Shown: one piece after another, positions 18,001 through 24,571 of the stretch
Layout of the letters: each line of letters starts with the position of its first letter
Numbering within the stretch: position 1 is the stretch's first letter
Source of the DNA: an uncultured Flavobacteriaceae bacterium
GTDB lineage: Bacteria > Bacteroidota > Bacteroidia > Flavobacteriales > Flavobacteriaceae
Direction of reading: 5' to 3'
NCBI GenBank assembly: GCA_947488435.1
Contig: CANKZG010000001.1
Coordinates: 1,170,308-1,234,307, forward strand
Length of the DNA: 64,000 nt
Program-made: the position numbers and the translations under genes
The notes under the pieces: model-generated
What the model saw: only the letters and a program-made list of their open reading frames with translations
The model's database searches: none
Told to the model about the DNA's origin: nothing

Positions 18001-20778
18001 TGGTGTATTTGGAGCTCCCGATAGTAATGTCCATACTCCATTTTCTATAGCGTTGTTAAAAGCATTTCCGGACAATACAACATCAGTGGCATTACAAATG
18101 GTTTGATCTGGCCCTACAGCGGCGACCGTAGGCGGGATACCCACATTAAGAGTTACCTGATCACTATCTGAAGAACAAGAGCCATTATTAACGGTCCACT
18201 CAAAAACGTATTGACCTGAAAAAGTAAAAGTAAATTGTGCTGTAGGACTTGTTTCATCATCTATGGTAAATCCACCTGGACCGGAAACTAAAGACCATAG
18301 TCCAGAGCCGGTCGATGATGTAGCTGCCATAGTAAAAGTGCTGGCACAATCACTTTGATCTACTCCGGCATCGGCAATAGCTAAATCTCCTATCGTTATT
18401 TCTACTTCATCTGAGCTAGGTTGACAGCCTGGAACTATATTGCTAAGTGTCCAAGTAAGAACATAACTTTGTTCCGTCGTTATGGTAATAGCTGTGTTGA
18501 AAAGGGTAGGGTCATCAAAACTGATTCCAATATTCGGACTTGCTGTCCATAGACCTTGCTCCCCTGAAATAGGTGCATTTCCATCTAGTGTTGCAGTTGT
18601 CGTTCCAGAGATCAAACATTGATCTGAACCTGCATCAGCAATACTCGGGCCTTGTACATTTCCTGTAGTGATGGTTACTGTGTCCGAACCTGTAGATGGG
18701 CAACTGTTGTCTAAAGGATTTTCAATGCTCCATCGAAGCACGTATGTGGTATTCGCAACTAAACCTGAAACAAAGGTAAAGGGGTCATTCGCATCTTCAA
18801 AAACTAACCCAGATGCAACTGGACTATCTACGGTCCATGTTCCAACTAAGTTTTCCGAAGGAGGCGTATTTCCAGCTAATTGTAAGGGAGTTCCAAAACA
18901 GGCATTTTGATCTGGTCCTGCCGCAGTTACAATTCCTGCATTGGAGGAAACCACTACTTGAACATCCGATTCCGCTGTTGGAGAACATACATTTCCTCCA
19001 GAAACCGTATATCGAAAGGTATAAATTCCCGGAATTAAATCCGTTAAATTGGTGGTTTGTTCAAATGGACTTGTGATTGTTGCTGCACTAGGGCCGCTTA
19101 CTTGAGACCATAAGGAAGAGCCGGTAGTAATGGCATTTCCAGTAACCGAGGTAGAAGTAACATTACAAGCCAAATTTTGACCAGTTCCAGCATTGGAAGC
19201 AGTGGGTGTAAGCGATATGGTTACATTAATTGCATCTGTACCTTCATTACATCCGGTTTGTACAGATCCTGAAACACTGCGACGTAAGGCAATGGTATAT
19301 GTTCCTTCCACGTCAAAATCTATAGTCAAGGGAGAACTTGTGTTTTGAAAACTTCCGGGGTTTACAATTCCCGAATCACTAGGACCACTAATAATGCTAA
19401 AAGCATTTGTTCCATTTCCAGTAGTTGTAAAAGGAATATCAACTTCGGTAACCCCACAAGCAGCCATAATATCGTTTCCGCCATTCGCAGTAATGGTAAT
19501 AGGATTGGTTGAATAACGTATCGTAACCGTTGCCGAGTCGTCACATAATGTAGCAGCGTTGGTAATCGTATAGGTAAATTCATAAGTGCTACTGCCATCT
19601 AAATTTGCTATTTGTGTAGTACTAGCGTTAGGAGTTAAGATACTTCCTACTGGAAGTGGAGGCCCGCTTGTTTGTTCCCATAAAACCGTTTCTCCTGTAA
19701 ATTGCGGGATAGAACCTACTAAGGTTGTTGTTGTAATACTAGGATCACAAAATCGAATATTAGGATCAGCAACCGAAGCATTACTAATATCTTGAGTGGC
19801 TTCCGCTACCGTAACGGTCATGGTATCTTCTCCGGTTACACAGGGTCCAGAAACAGACCAGCGAAACTCGTAGGTTCCCTCAATTAAATTACTCACCCCC
19901 GTATTGTTACTATTTGGATTTGCAATGGTAGGAGTATTTGGACCACTTACTAAAGACCAAGTTCCCTGTTGCCCATTAATATTATTTCCTCCAAAACTTC
20001 CATTTAGCGTAGTTGATTGAAATACGGTATAGCAGTTATCCAAATTTCGATCAGATCCAGCACTAACAGGAGATGCGCCTCCAAAATTGGTCACGTTGAT
20101 TTCTGAAAAAGATTCACAAAATTGACCAGGATTAAATTCTGCACCTGTGATGGTCCACCGCAGTGTTGTTGTACCAGCATTACCTTCTGACAATGTTAAT
20201 GTTGTTGTGGGAGAATTTGGAGTAGCTATGCTTACACCGGCATTATTACTGCCTTCAATGGTCCAAATTCCAGTTTCACCTGGATTTGCTGGTGCGTTTG
20301 CGGAGACACTTAGTGTCCCCGAATTGTCAGGGCATGAACTTAAATCTTCGCCAGCATCGGCAATGGTAATTGCGGCTACTGTAATGTTAACATCTTGAAA
20401 TTGGTTTGCGCCATCTTGACAAACTGCAGACAATCTAAAGGAGTACGTATTTCCTCCTATCATTCCTGTTATAGCAGTATTTAGGTTTGTAGGATCGTCT
20501 ATAATCACTGAAGGCCCTCCAATCTGCGACCAGGTGGGAATTGTTTCCAATAAGCCGGTAGCGGAACCTGAGAGATTAAAGACAGTAGCATTTTCGCAAA
20601 TGGTTTCATTAATACCAGCATTTACAGAACAGTTTTGCGCATTTGATGAAAGCACTCCTAGGAATAGTAGTACAAGAAGAAGTATAAAAGGCTTTTGATT
20701 GTTTGGTTTTTGCGATGGATATTGAAAATTGTAATGAACAAACTTGATGGGGGTTCGAAGTTTTATACGCTGTTTCAT
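9013..20778 (-). CDS. giant T9SS type B secreted adhesin with PKD-like and DUF11 repeats
   Basis: A 3921-residue surface protein. A long basic N-terminus leads into a signal peptide (hydrophobic core FILLLVLLFLGVLSS, cleavage near residue 47). Residues about 49-1425 hold around 15 PKD-like repeats of about 90 residues, most with an ADAGxDQxxC start and a WSQVSGP or similar strand. Residues about 1428-3825 hold 18 DUF11 repeats of about 130 residues (DLSLTKxV...PNVGDxVTF...LPxGYT), most ending in an acidic DPDSxPNNDDGDQ-type linker. Residues about 3826-3921 are the type B C-terminal sorting domain (FNEFSPNDDGVNDVF...YNRWGNLVFE...GTYYYVLDL). It heads an operon with PorP/SprF and OmpA. The likely role is adhesion or gliding-type surface contact, by analogy to SprB; the ligand is unknown. 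Confidence 0.93.
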   Translation of the reverse strand: MKQRIKLRTPIKFVHYNFQYPSQKPNNQKPFILLLVLLFLGVLSSNAQNCSVNAGINETICENATVFNLSGSATGLLETIPTWSQIGGPSVIIDDPTNLNTAITGMIGGNTYSFRLSAVCQDGANQFQDVNITVAAITIADAGEDLSSCPDNSGTLSVSANAPANPGETGIWTIEGSNNAGVSIATPNSPTTTLTLSEGNAGTTTLRWTITGAEFNPGQFCESFSEINVTNFGGASPVSAGSDRNLDNCYTVFQSTTLNGSFGGNNINGQQGTWSLVSGPNTPTIANPNSNNTGVSNLIEGTYEFRWSVSGPCVTGEDTMTVTVAEATQDISNASVADPNIRFCDPSITTTTLVGSIPQFTGETVLWEQTSGPPLPVGSILTPNASTTQIANLDGSSTYEFTYTITNAATLCDDSATVTIRYSTNPITITANGGNDIMAACGVTEVDIPFTTTGNGTNAFSIISGPSDSGIVNPGSFQNTSSPLTIDFDVEGTYTIALRRSVSGSVQTGCNEGTDAINVTISLTPTASNAGTGQNLACNVTSTSVTGNAITTGSSLWSQVSGPSAATITSPFEQTTNLTDLIPGIYTFRYTVSGGNVCSPTAESDVQVVVSSNAGIVTAAGPDQNACFGTPLQLAGNTPPSENLVGTWTVDSPVASGLVFEDANDPFTFVSGLVANTTYVLRWSIENPLDNSCPSTGSDTVTITTGNVQGPSIADAGSDQCLISGTTTATLDGNAPISGEQGLWTASPNIGISFDDPTLFNTAITITTEQSYVLTWTLSNIVPGCQPSSDEVEITIGDLAIADAGVDQSDCASTFTMAATSSTGSGLWSLVSGPGGFTIDDETSPTAQFTFTFSGQYVFEWTVNNGSCSSDSDQVTLNVGIPPTVAAVGPDQTICNATDVVLSGNAFNNAIENGVWTLLSGAPNTPTITDVNDPNTTVTGLVSGSYTFRWTINGDPNCPTTFDDVVVDVFVPADAGADLQLCETENILLEATFGSTGVWSQVSGPAATITQTPAGSNVAEVSITAGNTYVFEFTTNYDTLATGCTNTSDQVTVVSSTGPSIDPDAGPDQVLCIDDLAIAGTTTLAGNTAPVDVDVATWRFASVPSGSVAVIDDAIDPTTTLSGLTVPGVYILEWNFEVGNCSDAADVVRIEVFEAPSIADAGTDQTDACQLDATLNATIPTAGIGTWTITTDPSGGALVIDSPNSPTSTLSNITTTGTYIFTWTVTTSTAFTGGSACAPSTDTVSITFTDDAPSNAEAGPDQEFCSATQTNLNASPIVTGIGTWTQTAGPGFGGTPGNLATINIPNDPTTLIENLEPGVYEFTWTVENGGCTLTDTMEVVIDAQPLTADAGLDQTLDQFADVILTATTPTIGTGLWTQVSGPTTVGFVDETDPQTAVFGATSGIYVLEWTVSNGICADVSDTVEIALVGIDLELTKSVAPTIANPGETVTFTISVFNNDASSTTNATGVSVQDIIPSGYSLVAGSVSNGGVFNSGDLSITWSDITIVNGGTLDLTFDAIVNASGVYENSAEITANDIFDLDSSEGNNISEEDDQDSATVTIPQADLSLNKSVSPAQTSVGETVVFSLAIANDGPDTATNVSLQDIVPAGYTITSINNGGILALSANTINWNGLSVASGATNTVSFEAIVNSPTGALNEYRNTAQITASDQQDPDSVPNNDDGDQSEDDENSAAIVLESADINLNKGISVTSSASPNIGDTVIFELTIANDGPDTATNIQIEDLVPEGYTLGTINNSGTAIGSLISWNIASLTSGNSTTLSYEVTVNAPSGAPDAYLNIAEVASSDQFDPDSTPGNDDGDQDEDDEDFFIITPQAIDLEIEILVSDSAPNVGDTVTFTINLSNQGSNSATDVFIQDIIPIGFGNIDNISNGGVNTGNLINWSGLTVPVGNNTTVLTFIADVLAPTGTANEYLHQIQVVAANEFDIDSTPNNDDGDQSEDDEDNVLVVPQVADLSIEKSADSETINIGDTVTFTLTLTNAGPDIATNVAVEDLVPIGFTIVTVNNGGNMAGNTAFWTGLSVPANNGTLVLTYTATVNAPTGAADEYKNVTQINSSDQFDPDSSTNNDDGDQSEDDEAALALIPSQANLSINKTIINGSTTPNVGDELTFELTISNAGPDDASGVSVSDILPIGFTLTAVNSGGNAAANTANWSGLAIPNNGSISVTYSAIVNAPTATVGEYTNSAQITASNQFDPNSDPTSGFSTDDLGDTISDDDEVQLTIIPMTSDLSLTKSVNNTTPNVGDIVTFTVQIDNNGTNPATNVSIEDSVPQGYSIVGGSVSDGGLFNFGGAEILWDIASIPLAGITLTYEAVVNPPTGAANEYNNIAQITISDQFDPDSTSNNDDGDQDEDDEDSASITPIIADLSLAKGISAGSSITPNIGDAVTFEITITNAGSATATNVSIEDTLPSGYTLNTINNGGTAVGALITWNIASLPIGNSTVSYEVVVNAPTGISDEYLNVAEIATSDQFDPNSTPGNDDGDQDEDDEDFFIISPRAIDLELELLTSDTTPNVGDIITFTINLSNLGNDPATGVSIQHIIPAGFGNIDNISNGGIAAGNLINWSGLSAALGSNTTTLTFTAEVLAPTGADDEYLHQTQVTNANEFDIDSTPNNDDGNQSEDDEDRAFVTPQIADISIAKAVNNATPNVGDLITFTLTLTNIGPDIATNVAVEDIVPIGFTLNTVNNGGSIVGGNRATWSGLTVLANNGTLVLSYTATVNAPTGTANEYENTAQITASDQFDPDSDPSSDATIDEDGNGQGEDDDEASLTAAPAIGDLSLTKIVVDNDISPQVGTEISFEITVRNDGPNTATGVVVTDLLPDGFDFVLFSSTSGTYNENTGIWQVGTINSGGTQTLLIDALVNASGDYTNVAEVTASAVFDPDSTPNNAILLEDDQDEIAVTPIAIADLSLQKTVDNDTPNVTENVTFTISVTNEGPSLATNIQVTDMLPSGYTFVSDDAVGDYNATNGIWDIGVLPAGATQVLNIVSTVNTSGNYTNSAAITAFDQTDVDSTPNNNILSEDDQDEATTTPRQVLDISVTKTANTLTPNIGESILFTVTVQNDGPSDASQVVVTDLLTSGYEFVSATTSIGTYQPSNGSWTVGDLANGALETLTITANVLPNGIYTNTAELTDLAEFDIDSEPANNDDTEDDQETITPTPILVSDLILRKTVDILTPLVGEELVFTISLTNEGPSAVTGVQVLDMLPSGYTYISNSRTAGVYDPNTGVWNLNGSIPDGTTETLNLTVLVNPEGEYFNIAEVIASDNLDPNSIPNNGDTVENDYDTAGTTPIPVADLSLIKTVDNEFPDVSDTITFTISVTNEGPSEGTGIEITDRLPSGYNYITDDSGGSYNPTTGIWSIASLPSGTTNTLNITVNINTVGDYLNTAEVTAATQMDPDSTPNNGELTEDDQDEQITLPRVITDIFLVKTASNMAPSVGSEITFTIAVTNDGPSIATGIVIEDVLASGYNFISSNTSVGVYDEVIGSWNIASLASGITETLTVTAEVLANGEYANIAELIALDTFDPDSSPDNNLNSEDDQDTVTPVPTGLADLSLTKNVDNATPNVGDIVEFTINLTNNGNSNATGVVVTDLLPQGYTYQSHFTTAGIYEETTGIWNTNTTITNGTTETLIVLASVNPPSGTVDEYLNRAEITAANQLDPDSVVGDGFDIDDFSDAVPDDDEAEVFVVPQTSDIAIGKTVDNPTPRVGDQVIFSITATNEGSINTTNIGVEEQLPNGYTFISAQTTIGTYDEQSGFWEISSLNSGEIATLTITAEVLATNNYLNTASLSFVDQIDINSSNDVAQATVTPTCLTVFNEFSPNDDGVNDVFRIDCISRYPNNILRVYNRWGNLVFEQRGYNNDWNGVSTGRATVQQGELLPVGTYYYVLDLGDGSEPTTDWLYINR
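12412..13641 (-). repeat. adhesin higher-order repeat, copy A (DUF11 repeats 8-10)
   Basis: Three consecutive DUF11 repeats here match repeats 3-5 (copy B, 14471-15687) one for one, including rare features: an AKG/NKG start in the first unit, an AIDLELEL/AIDLEIEI start in the second, and GFGNIDNISNGG shared only by the second units. The offset is about 2.04 kb, equal to five DUF11 repeats. Confidence 0.8.
14471..15687 (-). repeat. adhesin higher-order repeat, copy B (DUF11 repeats 3-5)
   Basis: Partner of the 12412-13641 block. The two blocks are more alike to each other, unit by unit, than to their neighbours, which points to duplication of a five-repeat segment inside the gene followed by divergence. 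Confidence 0.8.
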
Positions 20779-20837
20779 GTTCGAATGGTTAAATTAATGT
20801 TATTACTTTACATACAATATTTGTAAGTAATACCTTT

Positions 20838-20866
20838 CAAATCTAAAAAAGATCCTCTCCTGGCAA
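20838..20866 (-). promoter_or_regulatory. Bacteroidota-type promoter of the adhesin operon
   Basis: On the minus strand a TTG (20866-20864) is followed after exactly 18 nt by TAGATTTG (20845-20838), matching the -33 TTG / -7 TAnnTTTG consensus. Transcription would begin near 20832, giving a leader of about 54 nt before the adhesin ATG at 20778. Confidence 0.65.
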
Positions 20867-21015
20867 CTATAAATGTTGCAGTTCGTCGATGAAGTGCTGT
20901 AAAAACAGTAGTTTTTGTGGTTTAGCAGATAAAATAAGACTTGTTTTGATACGAAGACGGCATTGGTTTTACTGCCGTTAATGTGAGAAATTTTGCTACA
21001 TTTAGCCTTGCTTTT

Positions 21016-21087
21016 GGCCCCGTAGTTCAATGGATAGAATAGAAGTTTCCTAAACTTTAGATGCAAGTTCGATTCTTGCCGGGGTCA
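21016..21087 (+). tRNA. tRNA-Arg (anticodon CCT)
   Basis: A full cloverleaf of 72 nt can be drawn. The acceptor stem GGCCCCG pairs with CGGGGTC and has discriminator A. The D arm is GTTC...GAAT. The anticodon stem GAAGT/ACTTT encloses the loop TTCCTAA with anticodon CCT. The T arm is GCAAG-TTCGATT-CTTGC. CCA is not encoded. It reads AGG codons. It lies 150 nt upstream of the adhesin promoter on the opposite strand. Confidence 0.95.
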
Positions 21088-21184
21088 CTTTACGCAGATT
21101 CATAAGAATACTAAAACAATAGGATGAAAGTTAGGTAAAAGCTATAGCTAGCTATTAATTATGGGTATTGTTACCGTACGGTTT

Positions 21185-22207
21185 TTAATTGTTTTTAAGC
21201 CACTTATCAAATTCGTTTAAAGCAATAGTATTTTCTTCAAGCCATTTTTTAGAATTCTCATTGTCAATTTGTGTAATGTACTTGCAGTATGTTTCTATAT
21301 GTTCGCTTTTAGCCAAGTCATAGAAAAATGTAGTGTAAAAAGTCCACCAGATTTCTTTGTTCTTTTTCTTTTTTAATTCTCCAAGAACTTTAAAAAACTT
21401 CTCGGTATTTTCAACGAACATCTCATCGTCACTTTTTCCTTCATTTTCTTCCAGAGCTTTTGAAGCTTCAAGCATGGAAACCATTAATTCTGCTGCTCCA
21501 AATTGACTATCGTTATTTGATGAAAGCAAAATATTTATGGTATTGGGCTTTTCATTGTCTTTTGTGACATTTCCACCGAAGTTTTGCTGTAGCATTGAAT
21601 AAGCATCTAATGACCTTTGCGAGTTTGGTTCCAAAAAGAGAAAGAAATGTGAGGAAAGTAATGTTTGAACTGTATTTCCTTTTTTATTATGGATGTTGGC
21701 TAATATTAAATGACTACTTGAATGATTAGGGTTTAGTTCAATTGCCTTTATGATATTCTCCTCTGCATTTTCCAAATTGCTTATTTTGTAGTAATTCAGT
21801 CCTAAATTGTAATAGAGCAAGTAATGTCCTTCAGTTTTCTTAATTGCTTTATTAAAGAGCTTTATTGATTCTTTTGTTTTACCCAGCATATCTAAAGCCG
21901 AACCTTTTGTCATATATGCTTGAAGCAATAAATCTTTGTCTTGCTTTAAAACAACATCTGAATACTTTACAGCTTCTTTATAGTCTCCCTTTGAAAAATA
22001 GCTTAGAGCAATCTCATAGTTTACTAAAGTAGAGTTGGGGTTTATTTTCAAAGCTTTTTCATAAGTTTCGATTGCCTTATCATATTCTTTATTGTCGTGA
22101 TATTGAATTCCTTCTTTTACAAGATTTTCAATTTCAGATTGAGAAAAGCTATTAATAGATAATAATAGTAATAGTATAAATCCGAATAATCTTTTTTTCA
22201 TTATCAT
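21185..22207 (-). CDS. secreted TPR repeat protein
   Basis: A 340-residue protein. The signal peptide (KKRLFGFILLLLLSINSFS) is followed by at least five TPR units between about residues 25 and 200, seen as YDKAIETYEKALKINPNS, YKEAVKYSDVVLK, TKESIKLFNKAIKK, LENAEENIIKAIELNPNH. The C-terminal 130 residues are helical, lysine-rich and unassigned. TPRs mediate protein contacts; the partner is unknown. The gene stands alone, 97 nt past the tRNA-Arg on the opposite strand, and is more AT-rich than the adhesin operon. Confidence 0.8.
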   Translation of the reverse strand: MIMKKRLFGFILLLLLSINSFSQSEIENLVKEGIQYHDNKEYDKAIETYEKALKINPNSTLVNYEIALSYFSKGDYKEAVKYSDVVLKQDKDLLLQAYMTKGSALDMLGKTKESIKLFNKAIKKTEGHYLLYYNLGLNYYKISNLENAEENIIKAIELNPNHSSSHLILANIHNKKGNTVQTLLSSHFFLFLEPNSQRSLDAYSMLQQNFGGNVTKDNEKPNTINILLSSNNDSQFGAAELMVSMLEASKALEENEGKSDDEMFVENTEKFFKVLGELKKKKNKEIWWTFYTTFFYDLAKSEHIETYCKYITQIDNENSKKWLEENTIALNEFDKWLKNN

Positions 22208-22458
22208 TTGTTTAAATGGTATGCAACGGTTTGGCTATAATTTTGCAGCAAAAAATTCGTTAGAAATTCGAACTGTAGAAATCAAGCATTTTTAAAGGTA
22301 AGAAAAGTTCTTTTATCGTTTTATAACCTAAACTGGAATGTGTTCTTCGTCCGAAAGATTGATAACTCAACTTCTGATCTAAAGCCATAGTTGTGCTCAT
22401 AAAACTATTCCATCTTTAAACTTTAAAAAAAAGACTGAGCTCTGTTGAAATCTTTGAG

Positions 22459-23310
22459 TTATAAATTTGATTTGAATTCTTCTACTAGTTCTTGAGGGTT
22501 TTTGTGCGGTCGTCCCAAAATCTTTTCTATATCAGAAATTCCTGTATGAAGCCCAAGGTTGATACCTTCATAGATACCTCCCACAATATTTCCAAAAAAC
22601 TCGCCATATGCCGTTATTTTTTGTTTATAAAATTCTGCTGGTGACATTGCTTTATATTCTAGGTTAGTACCAAAATTACGATTGATTAAATCAGTTAATT
22701 CTGACTGTGAAATGGGGGTTCCAATGAGCTGATATACCTGATTATTAAATTGATCGTTTGTTAACAATTTTGAGTAGGCCCTCGCCAATTCAGGATAACT
22801 TGTATAGGCACTTTTTCCTTCGCTTGCAGAATTAGAAATATACCCCTCTTGCTCGTAAGCAGAAACATAAGATAAATCTGCTTCGATATACATTCCATTG
22901 CGACCAACAATCCAATTGATGCCAGAACTTTTTACATCCTCCTTAGTCTGTCTCATGCTCTTAACCACCGGAGCAAAGCCTGTCTTTTCAGGATTTCCCA
23001 GAATTCCAGTGTAAACAATTTTTTTAATATTATTTTTCTTAGCTGCACGAATAATCTTTCGATGTTGGTCTACTCGCGTATTAGGGTCAGCCAATCCAGA
23101 TATCATCAATAAACTATCCACACCTTCCAGAGCGGTATCAAAATCCGTTTCCAGATCGTAATCTCCTTTTCGAATTTCTATACCCAAATGTTCCGCTTTC
23201 TCTGGAGTGCGTGCGATACCAATTATATTTTCTGCGCCTACATCTAGGATTAGTTGTTTAATAACTGCTGACCCAAGCTTGCCGTTAGCTGCTGTTACTG
23301 CTATTTTCAT
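22459..23310 (-). CDS. NmrA/QorB-like SDR NAD(P)-binding oxidoreductase
   Basis: A 283-residue atypical short-chain dehydrogenase. The N-terminal VTAANGKLGSAVIKQL is the Rossmann GxxGxxG region, and the layout (MISGLADPNTRVDQHRKII, then IKKIVYTGIL and WIVGRNGMYIEADL) follows the E. coli YtfG/QorB quinone reductase pattern. The canonical SDR YxxxK pair is not evident, as in that subfamily. It is the last gene of the AraC-associated cluster, 21 nt after the MOSC gene. Likely NAD(P)H-dependent quinone or carbonyl reduction. Confidence 0.8.
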   Translation of the reverse strand: MKIAVTAANGKLGSAVIKQLILDVGAENIIGIARTPEKAEHLGIEIRKGDYDLETDFDTALEGVDSLLMISGLADPNTRVDQHRKIIRAAKKNNIKKIVYTGILGNPEKTGFAPVVKSMRQTKEDVKSSGINWIVGRNGMYIEADLSYVSAYEQEGYISNSASEGKSAYTSYPELARAYSKLLTNDQFNNQVYQLIGTPISQSELTDLINRNFGTNLEYKAMSPAEFYKQKITAYGEFFGNIVGGIYEGINLGLHTGISDIEKILGRPHKNPQELVEEFKSNL

Positions 23311-23331
23311 ATCTAAAATTATTGTTCATTT

Positions 23332-24174
23332 TTACTTTTCTATGAGCTGAACTTTGTCTCCAATCTTTACGCTACCTTTTTTTAAAATTATACTATAGAC
23401 TCCCAATGTTCCTTTTAATATTTCTCCTGGGAAAAATCTATATCTTTTTGCAGAACTATTCTGAGCAATAGCTCTTAGAATTTTCCTATCTTTTTTCAAT
23501 TCACCCTGTTTCAAAGTAGTTGTAACACACCTTGGAGTAGGTTCAATTATTTTTATTTCCAAATCATTCCCAATCTTTATTTCTTTCCCAATCCATTCGT
23601 TTTCCTCAAACTTGTTTGAGTTCATAGTCTTTATGAATAAATTTGGTCGAAATCGTTGAACATTGAAATCTCCTTTGCTATAAAACGTATTAATATAATC
23701 TAAACTTGAACTGGTAATTAAGTGCAAAGGGGCAAAATCAAAAAAATGAGTTTCATTACCTACTACTGATAAGGGTTCCTGTTTTATAATTGTGCCAACT
23801 TCGTCGACATTACTTCTATCAGCTTCCCTATACTGTCTTTCAAGGTTATCCTTTACAGCTATTAACTCCACTTTTCTTGAGGTCAATTCTCTGATTTTTG
23901 ATTCAATTTCTTCCTTTCCTATGATTACTTCCTTGCCAATGTCTTGGACAGCAATTGAATTGCCTTGGTTTAAAGTTGCTGAAAGTTCAATTATTTTTTC
24001 CCATTTTATGGGATGCTTACAGCTAACTATAAAACCAGATTCACAATCTTTAAGTGCAAAAATTCTATCCCCTTCAACGCCATTTTCATCTATTGTAGCG
24101 TCTAATAGTTTTTCACCTCCTAAGGACTTAATAGGATATCTAAATATTGATTCTATTGTTCCAATCTCAGTCAT
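23332..24174 (-). CDS. MOSC domain protein
   Basis: Start taken at 24174 (MTEIGTIESIFRYPIKSLGG), which matches the usual MOSC N-terminal beta-barrel opening; an upstream ATG would overlap the DoxX gene. The 280-residue product has the N-terminal barrel (residues 1-130) and a C-terminal MOSC domain with FRPNLFI and EPTPRCVTTTL, where the cysteine of PRC is the expected molybdenum-cofactor ligand. Such proteins (YcbX/mARC-like) reduce N-hydroxylated compounds or act in Moco-dependent detoxification. The Moco genes moaE and moaC lie 5 kb away. Part of the AraC-associated cluster. Confidence 0.82.
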   Translation of the reverse strand: MTEIGTIESIFRYPIKSLGGEKLLDATIDENGVEGDRIFALKDCESGFIVSCKHPIKWEKIIELSATLNQGNSIAVQDIGKEVIIGKEEIESKIRELTSRKVELIAVKDNLERQYREADRSNVDEVGTIIKQEPLSVVGNETHFFDFAPLHLITSSSLDYINTFYSKGDFNVQRFRPNLFIKTMNSNKFEENEWIGKEIKIGNDLEIKIIEPTPRCVTTTLKQGELKKDRKILRAIAQNSSAKRYRFFPGEILKGTLGVYSIILKKGSVKIGDKVQLIEK

Positions 24175-24178
24175 TGCT

Positions 24179-24565
24179 TTATTTTGTCGGTAAATAAGTT
24201 TGTGTATAATTTCCAAATACTTTTCTGTCGAAAAACCAGGAGGTTGTTGTGAACAGTATTGCTAAAACTGCTGCCATATGTTCTCCATCCGAAACTACTA
24301 AATGAGCTGCAAGAGCAAGTATAGCGTCAAATAAAAACCCAGCATAAGCCAATTCTTTTAGGAACTTAGACCTCTTGCTTAGTACAGCTACAACACCTAA
24401 AATTTTAAGAATCGCCAATGGGTAAATAAGCCAGGTAGGAAATTCTAGATTTATAAAAAAACCACTTACCTGTTCATAAGTAAACAAGTACATGCTTGCG
24501 GAAAACAAGAAAATGGCACTCATTAAACCTGTTGCTATCCAATAAATTATTCTATTTTTTTTCAT
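24179..24565 (-). CDS. DoxX-like membrane protein
   Basis: A 128-residue protein with four membrane helices and the DoxX-type layout (SASMYLFTYEQVSGFFINL, LAILKILGVVAVLS, AYAGFLFDAILALAAHL). DoxX-family proteins act in redox or thiol stress at the inner membrane in several bacteria, but no activity can be read from this sequence. It lies 6 nt after the alpha/beta hydrolase and 4 nt before the MOSC start, so it is co-transcribed. Confidence 0.8.
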   Translation of the reverse strand: MKKNRIIYWIATGLMSAIFLFSASMYLFTYEQVSGFFINLEFPTWLIYPLAILKILGVVAVLSKRSKFLKELAYAGFLFDAILALAAHLVVSDGEHMAAVLAILFTTTSWFFDRKVFGNYTQTYLPTK

Positions 24566-24571
24566 GATGAT

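Noticed and set aside
9013-20778. CRISPR or tandem DNA repeat array
   Set aside because: The repetition is at the protein-domain level within one intact reading frame; there are no short identical DNA repeats with unique spacers.
20803-21066. 87-codon minus-strand frame upstream of the adhesin
   Set aside because: It runs through the tRNA-Arg gene and the adhesin promoter and has no protein-like composition.
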